From Trifolium pratense (Eukaryota > Streptophyta > Magnoliopsida > Fabales > Fabaceae): a stretch of 64,000 nt of DNA. The translations under genes and the position numbers were made by a program. Position 1 is the stretch's first letter. Each line of letters starts with the position of its first letter. Of the stretch, positions 57,240-64,000 are shown in pieces. The stretch lies in NCBI RefSeq assembly GCF_020283565.1, contig NC_060063.1, forward strand, positions 50,273,726-50,337,725, read 5' to 3'. A model generated the notes under the pieces. The model worked only from the letters and a program-made list of their open reading frames with translations. It did no database searches and was not told the origin of the DNA.

Positions 57240-59033
57240 AACTCTACCCTCCTTAAAGAATTTTCGCCCTCGAAAATTACCTGGAAATAATTCTGGATAC
57301 GAACTCATCATCTTGCTCTCCAATTCCCAAGTCGCATTCTCACCAGCGGGTCCTCCCCATACCACCTTCACCGAGGCGATATCTTTGTTTCTCAACCTCT
57401 TCACTTCTCTTCCTTCAATCCTCAAAGGCACAGTCTCGACTGTTAAGTCATCCCTCACTTGAACATCATCCGATTCAATCACATGTGACGGGTCTCTAAC
57501 ATACTTCCTCAATTGTGACACGTGAAACACATCGTGCAAATTCGCCAATGATGGCGGTAAAGCAATCTTATACGCCACTTTCCCCATTCTTTTCAAAATC
57601 TGATAAGGACCAATAAACTTCGACGTCAACTTCCTCGACTTCAAAGCACGTCCAATTCCGGTAGTCGATGTAACTCTTAAGAAAACATGATCACCTTCTT
57701 GAAATTCAATGTCCTTCCTCCTCTTGTCATGGTAACTCTTTTGACGACTCTGTGACGCTTTCATCTTCTCTCGAATCATTCTAATCTTTTTCGTAGTCTC
57801 TTGCACAATCTCCGGACCAAGAATCACACTCTCTCCGGATTCAAACCAACAAAGCGGTGTTCTACACCTCCTCCCATACAAAGCCTCAAAAGGTGCCATT
57901 CCAATACTCGAATGAAAACTATTGTTGTACGTGAACTCGATCAACGGTAAACATGAATCCCAACTTACTCCTTGCTCCAAAACACAAGCTCTTAACAAAT
58001 CTTCCAAAGATTGTATTGTCCTTTCCGATTGGCCATCCGTCTGAGGATGATAAGCCGAACTCAACCTCAACTTAGTCCCTAAAGCCTCTTGTAAACTTTC
58101 CCAAAATCTCGAAGTAAACCTCGGATCTCGATCCGAAACGATACTCGACGGAATACCATGCAACTTCACAATTTGCTCCACATAAATCTCGGCCAACTTA
58201 GGCACCAAGGTACCTTTCTTAATAGCAATAAAATGCGCACACTTCGTCAAACGATCTACTACCACCCAAATCACTTCATAACCTTTAGTAGTCTTGGGTA
58301 AACCTCCCACAAAATCCATCGCAATACTATCCCACTTCCATTCCGGTATAAATAATGGTTGCAACAAACCAGACGGTTTCTGATGCTCAATCTTCGACTT
58401 CTGACAAACTAGGCAAGCATAAACAAACTCAGAAATTTGCCTCTTCATTCCTGGCCACCAAAATAACTTCTTCAAATCTTGATACATCTTGGTTACTCCA
58501 GGATGAATACTCATTCCACTCCTATGACCTTCTTCCAAAATCATCTTCTTCATCTCGGGCACGCACACTCTTCCATGAAATCTCACAACTCCATTCTCGT
58601 CAACTTTGAAATTAGCTTCTTTTCCTTCCTCAACTACTAGTGCCAACTTCTCCATTAACTTTTTATCCGTCTTTTGACATTCTTTGATATTCTCTAGAAA
58701 AGGATTCGTCAACTTCAGCATTCCCAATTTAACACTCTTAGGAGTCACTTCACACACTAAACTCAAATCTCGAAACTCTTCAATCAACTCCAACTCCTTC
58801 ACCATAAGTGATGACATGTGCAACGATTTCCTACTCAACGCATCGGCCACCACATTAGCTTTTCCGGGGTGATAACTCAACTCAAAGTCATAGTCCTTCA
58901 AAAATTCGAGTCATCTTCTTTGTCTCATATTCAATTCCTTCTGATCGAATAGGTACTTCAAACTCTTGTGATCACTAAAGACTTCAAACTTAGATCCATA
59001 CAAATAATGCCTCCATACTTTCAATGAAAACAC
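57231..59033 (-). pseudogene. pol: Tekay-type chromovirus pol fragment (RNase H, integrase, chromodomain)
   Basis: The frame enters at 59033 inside RNase H ([10 protein letters not shown]). A TGA at 58911-58913 replaces the Trp codon after RQRR. It then stays open for 556 codons: YHPGKANVVADALSRK; integrase zinc finger (SIHPG...CLVCQKSK); integrase core Asp (MDFVGGLP), Asp (SDRDPRF) and Glu (PQTDGQSER); and a C-terminal chromodomain-like end (VVWGG...ATWE...YPELF) ending a few codons inside the LTR. In chromoviruses the chromodomain directs integration to marked chromatin. The rest of pol and gag lies beyond the SIRE insertion at 59034. Confidence 0.93.
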
Positions 59034-60126
59034 TGAAGGTGTGAAAACACAAGAAGGGGGGGGGGGGGGGGGGGGGGGTTGAATTGTGTTTTAGTCAAGT
59101 TTAAAACTTTTTCAAGTTCTTAACTTAACTACAACAGCAGCGGATAAATAACACAATAAAACAAGTTAAGAGAGAGAGAGAGATCACACAAGCAATTTAT
59201 ACTGGTTCCTCTCACAAAACGAGAGTAGTCCAGTCCCCTTGCACTTCCAAGGGATTTCACTATAATCACACAAGATTACACCTGCTCAAGCACACAAGCA
59301 AGAGACTTCTCAACAATGCTCAAGCACACAAGCCTAAGACTTCACACTTAAGCACACAAGCTTAAGTTTCCTCAAGTAATAGTAAAGTATATGAAAATAT
59401 ACAAATGCTCTTAGAAGAACCTAAAGAGAGCAAATATAAAGAGTACAGAGTATTTGACTAAAGTGCAAAAACACTTGATAAGAGGTTCAGAGCTTGTATA
59501 CACAGTATTCAGAGTTTGTTCAGCGCACGTTCAATCCTTGATGATTGTATATATGTTGTAGCTGATTCTTCTAGTATATATACCACTAGAAAAGAGTCGT
59601 TGCAAAAAGATCCGTTGGAGTTGATAATCTTTTGTCTTCAAGCAGTCTGTCTTGATGCAGTTTGTTTGTATCTAAAACTGAGTAAGAGTTTCAGACACTT
59701 TGACTACTGCAGAGTGGACTTTCCTTATTCAGCTAACAAAACTGAAAACTCACGTTCTCAAGAGAGTACAGACAAACTGAGGGTAGCTGAACTGATCAGG
59801 CTTGAAGGGTCCTTTTCTTCATTGGTAGAAGAGTTGACTTGCAAAGAGAATCTTCACATATTTCAAGAAGATCTTCAAAGGTTGATGAAGCTCTAGTCAG
59901 ACAAGATGTTCTGATGACTTCATCATCTGAAGTTTGTAGCTTCTGAAGACCAACATCTTCTGAGTGCTTGAACTTCTGAATACACATCTTCTGAGGTTCA
60001 TTCAGAGCTTATATCTGCGCACTTAAAATAAATTTTTAGTCCTTCCAATTGTTTATTAATACTTTGTTATCATCAAAACCTTAAGAGATTTAGGGGCTAA
60101 CATTTTAAATCAATTTTGTTCCAACA
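59034..60126 (-). repeat. 3' LTR of SIRE element 2
   Basis: TGAAGGTGTG to TTCCAACA on the plus strand, with a G run of about 23 bases starting near 59056. Confidence 0.92.
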
Positions 60127-60128
60127 AT

Positions 60129-60140
60129 CTCCCCCTTTTT
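60129..60140 (-). other. Polypurine tract of SIRE element 2
   Basis: Minus-strand AAAAAGGGGGAG beside the LTR. A second copy of the core AAAAGGGGGAG is at about 60584-60594, as in element 1. Confidence 0.8.
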
Positions 60141-60705
60141 GATGATGACAAACATAAGTATTAATTGACAATTGTTGTTAAATTAACGTATCATGTTTCT
60201 CTTAGGTTTATGAGGTTTGCAAGCTCCCCCTAAGATTGATACTCCTTAAAGCCAAAACTTTAAGTTATATCCATGATATTTTAATTTAGTATAAGATTAA
60301 GATAATTTGAAATAACACAAATTTCATATCTTTCTTCAGAGTGAGAGGTTTGCAAGCTCTCCCCCTAAGTCTCATAAGGTTAAGTTAAAATTGCACTCTT
60401 AACTTATCCTTACTTATGAAATTTATTTCAGTTTCAACTAACTTAGTCTCCTCATTGAAATACGTAAAACAACTTAAAAGTAACAACTTTTAACTTAATG
60501 GATAAAGGCGTAAGTTTAATGGATAAAAACGAGAGCGTGGTTTCAGCTTTGAAACTTATCACTTATCAATTAATGCGTAACTACTCCCCCTTTTGTCATT
60601 ATCAAAAAGTAAAAAAATTTATATAACCAAGACAGTCAAAGAAGAAGAGTGGTTGTTACAAAGGTGAATTTATTTCAAAAACAAAAAACAACGCGCTCAA
60701 AAGTT

Positions 60706-60714
60706 TATAAAAAG
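60706..60714 (+). promoter_or_regulatory. TATA box of the antisense gene (element 2)
   Basis: TATAAAAAG at the same relative position as in element 1, although the flanking non-coding DNA has indels. Confidence 0.6.
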
Positions 60715-60785
60715 GTGAACAAGTGAACATGCATTCTTCACATAAAAACAAGAATAAACGAGTATATCAAGAAAGATCAAGAAGA

Positions 60786-61091
60786 ATGAAAAGGTTTAGT
60801 TCACGCATCGCAGAGTTTCGGAGAAAGAAGGAAGAAGAAAAACGCGAGAAAGATGAGAAGGATAAAGAAGACGACAAGAAACCACAAGATGCTGAGATTA
60901 TAATTATCTCATCAGATTCTGAAGCTGAAGAGAATGAAGATGATGCTGACTATGTTGAGTTCTTGGCTAGCTATGTTCCAGAAGAAGAACAAGAAGAAGA
61001 AGAAGAGCAAAACCCAGATCCCATAGAAATTTCATCAGAGGATGCTGAGGAGAAATCTGAGATTTCTTCTGAGTATTATCCATCTGATTAG
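60786..61091 (+). CDS. Antisense small acidic protein of SIRE element 2
   Basis: 101 codons from MKRFSSRIAEF. An in-frame ATG at 60723 is only 17 bases from the TATA start and absent from element 1, so I chose 60786. The Ile/Val-Ser-acidic motifs (IIIISSDSEAEE; IEISSEDAEE) and the C-terminus SSEYYPSD are unchanged from element 1. The six replacements are outside the first motif, and the only indel removes one Glu codon. The frame and the control signals are retained in both elements, whereas the surrounding non-coding DNA differs by substitutions and an insertion of several tens of bases. A role is unknown. Confidence 0.75.
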   Translation: MKRFSSRIAEFRRKKEEEKREKDEKDKEDDKKPQDAEIIIISSDSEAEENEDDADYVEFLASYVPEEEQEEEEEQNPDPIEISSEDAEEKSEISSEYYPSD

Positions 61092-61149
61092 GATTAGGTT
61101 GTCTTTTTCTTTTTCTTTTTACCAATGTACTCAACATTGTTAGATCATT

Positions 61150-61155
61150 AATAAA
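61150..61155 (+). terminator. Poly(A) signal of the antisense gene (element 2)
   Basis: AATAAA at the same place as in element 1, followed by a T-rich tract and CTTGTGTTC. Confidence 0.55.
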
Positions 61156-61369
61156 AAATTTTCGTTTTAAAAACATCTTGTGTTCTTATGTTCTTATTTA
61201 TCAAAGAAAAAAAATAGCACACACATAAAAATATAACAAAACACATAACTGAGTGAAAATCCAAAATAAGAAAGTGTTCAGACAAAATAAAGAAAATATA
61301 AATATCAAGTTCAGAGGATAAAAACATGAAAGAAATAATCAAGCAAAACATAAACAAGTGCATAGAATC

Positions 61370-64000
61370 CTAGGGTTTCTTAAGGAAAGCTAAGAGTTGG
61401 TCAAATTTGTCATTCAGCGATCCCACATTGGAAACTAAACCATCCACCTTGGTTTCCAATGTTTGTTGAGCAGCTCTTTGCCTTTCCAAACCTTCCTGCT
61501 GTTCCCTCAGGGCTTCTTGAAAGATCTGCAACTGATCAGCAACCATAGGAGCTTGATCTTCAACCAAAGGTACTTGATTTTCAACAACGGGTTCCTTGCC
61601 TTTATCAGAAGAGGGTTCACCTTCCTCTGGATAATCAATCATCAGAACATCATCATCTGGAGCATCCTCTTGGTTCATCTCAGGAATTTCTTCAGCAAGC
61701 CTTGCAGCAGCTTCAGCTAGACGTTCATTCTCAATCCGTTGATCCTCAAGACTTTGCAAAAGTGTAGAGTCAACCCAGCACTCCTTGAAGGCAGACAGAC
61801 GCCTCACAGCAGCAGATATAGCAACAAGCTTAGCACGCTCATGCTCTTCATGATTGAAAGACGTTAACCTCTTCAACTCAGCCCTAGCCAAACTGACCTT
61901 CATGAAGCTTATAACATCCTGATCTCTTCTTCCAACGACAGCCTTAATCTCTTCAGCAGCATCATCCAAAGCATTGCAAATCCTGGCCTTAATTCTTGAC
62001 ACCTCTAAATCCACATCAGAGGGACAAACTAAGAACCTGTCCTTTATCTTAGATAATCTAAGTAAGTCATCATGAAGCTGAGTGGATAGATTATCAAAAG
62101 GGTTAGATGAAGAGGGTGAGAGATTAGGAATGGGAGAGAAATTTGGTGATTCATTAGCAGGATTGTTAATAATAACAACTTCTGCCTCTGAAGGCTTGGG
62201 AGCACAAGTGTGAATACGCTCAGGAGAAGCATGTTCAGCACTTGGGTTAGGATTGGGTTCAGGAGTTGATTCAGATGATGAGATGTCAGAGGTTGATTCA
62301 GGATAAATGTGTTCAGGGGATGGTTCAGGAGATTTATGGTCAGCTGTTGGTTCAGGAGATTTATGTAGAGAGGGTTGTTTTGTGGGAGAAGCTTGTTCAG
62401 TGATTGGAATATGTGATTTTGGTTCAGATGATGGAATGGTAGGTGTTTCTTTTTGTGATTGGGGTTGAGGTGAATTTGGTTTAGGGGGTGATGAAGATTT
62501 GTGAGTAAAGGTTTGATTATTGAGGGGGTCAGGGCTAAGATGTTTTTCTAATTCAGAAAGAGGGTTATCAGAGGTTGGAATAATTGTGGGTTCAAGAAGT
62601 ATAGTCCTAAGAGGCTTGGTATAACCTATCCCAATTTCAGCTTCATTAAAAACAAACTTAGAAGACTTACCTTTACCTTTAGGAACAGGAACAGGTCTTC
62701 TACGAAGTCTTTCAGCCAGTGTCTCTTCATCAGACTCAGTTTCATCTTCAGATTCAGACTCTTCAGATGAGCTGTCAACTTCAACAACTATAGGCTCTTT
62801 GGAAGCTCCTTCAGCAGCCTTGGTTGCAGTTTCTTCATGCTTCTTCTTGGTTCTCTTTTCAGCATCAGCTTGCTCCACCTTAATCCTCTTCTGAGCCAAG
62901 AGATCTGGCTTAGGTTGATCAGCTTGAGAAACAACCTTTCTCTTAGGTCTCCTTGTAGGATTATACAAATTTGCAGGAGCAGGAGGAATCATACTCCTAT
63001 CAACAATGAATCCTTCTTTTCTGAGCTCTTCCAAATAGTCCTGAATGATGTGCTCAGCATCAGCTTCTGAAATAACTGGATATCCATCCACATACAGACG
63101 ATCTTCAAGTTTAGCAGATAGCTCTTGTGGAGGTGCAACAGGCTTAGATGCAATAAGACGCATCTTAGTAAGGAAACTGGCATGTAGAATTTCAGGCGTG
63201 AACTTCTTCTCCACAAGTTCTGGATGAAATTTCTTTAAGTTCTGAACAACATGACCTTGATGCAGAAGGTCTGACAACAATCTAGGATAAACTATAGTAG
63301 TTTTCCTCTGAGATTTACTTGCAAAAATGGCTTCACATATCCTTTCAAAGAAATAATCTCCAAGATTTACCTTCTTCCCAGTCAGAAGGAAATACAGCAG
63401 ATGACGATGAGTCCAGGAGATTGTATCAGTCCCACCAACCCTTGGACTGATAGCTGCTAAGATGATTTTGAAGAGAACTCTACATTCATCAGTCAATCCT
63501 TTTACTTTCCCTTTCAAGGAGAAGTCTGTGCATATGAGATGCAGAAGATCATCTCTGTATCTTGTATCCTTTTCAAAAACATCTAACTCTATCCCAGAGT
63601 TAGGCAGACCAAGAAGAGCATTGAAATGAATGGGCGAGAAACTCATATTCATTCCACAGATGTTAGACCTAATCTGTACACCTGTATATTCCAGCAGACC
63701 CATTTCCTTCCTAGTTTTACCCTTCAGACTAGGATCCCTCTCTATTGCAGCAAGCTCTTCCTTCTTAGCATCATGCTTATCAAACACCTTTGCTTTCATC
63801 CAGAATTTCTTCAGCAAATCTGGGTAGATAGGACCGTTAAGCATATCGAAGTACTTATCCCAACCTTGAGTGATAAAGTACGGCTTAACGTCGAAACCAT
63901 TAGCTTTCAAGCTGTCGAAATCTACTATCTTCTCTGACAGAAACGTGAGTTCAGATTCTGGAAATTCCATCTCGTTCCCAACAATCTGAAGGTTCTTGAA
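61370..64000 (-). CDS. Large accessory ('env-like') protein of SIRE element 2, N-terminus outside window
   Basis: Open for 876 codons up to the window edge. Collinear with the element 1 protein through the N-terminal domain, acidic Ser block (EPIVVEVDSSSEESE), SPEPT-type repeats, VVIINNP, helical part and C-terminal coiled coil. It differs by indels in the repeat segment and by two extra segments near the C-terminus (a repeated VEDQAPM-like piece around 61535-61590). The first ATG visible (63970) is internal, as element 1 has about 24 residues more. No membrane segment or signal peptide seen. Confidence 0.85.
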   Translation of the reverse strand, partial: FKNLQIVGNEMEFPESELTFLSEKIVDFDSLKANGFDVKPYFITQGWDKYFDMLNGPIYPDLLKKFWMKAKVFDKHDAKKEELAAIERDPSLKGKTRKEMGLLEYTGVQIRSNICGMNMSFSPIHFNALLGLPNSGIELDVFEKDTRYRDDLLHLICTDFSLKGKVKGLTDECRVLFKIILAAISPRVGGTDTISWTHRHLLYFLLTGKKVNLGDYFFERICEAIFASKSQRKTTIVYPRLLSDLLHQGHVVQNLKKFHPELVEKKFTPEILHASFLTKMRLIASKPVAPPQELSAKLEDRLYVDGYPVISEADAEHIIQDYLEELRKEGFIVDRSMIPPAPANLYNPTRRPKRKVVSQADQPKPDLLAQKRIKVEQADAEKRTKKKHEETATKAAEGASKEPIVVEVDSSSEESESEDETESDEETLAERLRRRPVPVPKGKGKSSKFVFNEAEIGIGYTKPLRTILLEPTIIPTSDNPLSELEKHLSPDPLNNQTFTHKSSSPPKPNSPQPQSQKETPTIPSSEPKSHIPITEQASPTKQPSLHKSPEPTADHKSPEPSPEHIYPESTSDISSSESTPEPNPNPSAEHASPERIHTCAPKPSEAEVVIINNPANESPNFSPIPNLSPSSSNPFDNLSTQLHDDLLRLSKIKDRFLVCPSDVDLEVSRIKARICNALDDAAEEIKAVVGRRDQDVISFMKVSLARAELKRLTSFNHEEHERAKLVAISAAVRRLSAFKECWVDSTLLQSLEDQRIENERLAEAAARLAEEIPEMNQEDAPDDDVLMIDYPEEGEPSSDKGKEPVVENQVPLVEDQAPMVADQLQIFQEALREQQEGLERQRAAQQTLETKVDGLVSNVGSLNDKFDQLLAFLKKP

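Larger units (their letters stand above)
59034..64000 (-). mobile_element. Second SIRE/Maximus-type element (partial, element 2)
   Basis: Same organisation as element 1: LTR, polypurine tract, antisense gene, accessory ORF, in that order from the left. It runs off the window. Its LTR is clearly diverged from that of element 1, so it is a separate insertion of the same family. It interrupts the Tekay RNase H; the flanking AACAC (59029-59033) is the candidate target duplication but cannot be checked. Confidence 0.92.

Overview
This window is repeat-dense plant nuclear DNA with no convincing intact host gene. Nearly all of it is nested transposable elements. Family make-up points to a legume, probably a large-genome one: a Tat/Ogre-type Ty3 element, SIRE/Maximus-type Ty1-copia elements with an extra C-terminal ORF, a Tekay-type chromovirus, an Athila-type derivative and CACTA elements. 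The taxon is inferred; the families are read from the sequence.

Layout. 1-4782: 5' part of a minus-strand Ogre/Tat-type element (broken ORF1-type protein, leader carrying a Mutator-like MITE, primer site, LTR). 5780-30218: a four-level nest in which every insertion except the third is proven by a target-site duplication (TSD). The outer CACTA element (TSD AGA) received an Athila-type non-autonomous LTR element (7946-29398, TSD ACCAT). The first LTR of that element received a second CACTA (8550-25308, right end intact, left end lost) carrying receptor-kinase-like gene fragments. That CACTA received a full-length SIRE-type copia (9186-21212, TSD AGTAT). 30222-39478: AT-rich sequence with an old Tekay-type solo LTR, a LINE fragment and a possible copia LTR. 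39479-44398: a non-coding Ty1-copia element whose second LTR is cut by a Tekay-type LTR. That Tekay LTR (44399-57239) is itself split by a 10.7-kb non-coding element with 3.46-kb LTRs (44891-55584, TSD TAACA). 57231-59033: Tekay pol, cut in its RNase H by a second SIRE-type element (59034 to window end).

Best candidate for something undescribed: both SIRE elements carry a small gene on the strand opposite to gag-pol (10820-11128 and 60786-61091). It has its own TATA box and AATAAA signal. My hand codon comparison of the two copies gives 16 synonymous changes, 6 replacements and one whole-codon indel, which looks like purifying selection. The product is acidic with two SUMO-interaction-like motifs; the large neighbouring 'env-like' protein has similar motifs and no visible signal peptide or membrane span. 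In element 1 both accessory ORFs are open although gag-pol carries several lesions and the LTRs are almost identical. This suggests recent mobilisation in trans.

Two unrelated non-coding LTR elements carry arrays of short hairpins in which the arms change together while the core is conserved. The Athila-type, SIRE and copia elements also carry extra polypurine-tract-like motifs upstream of the functional one.
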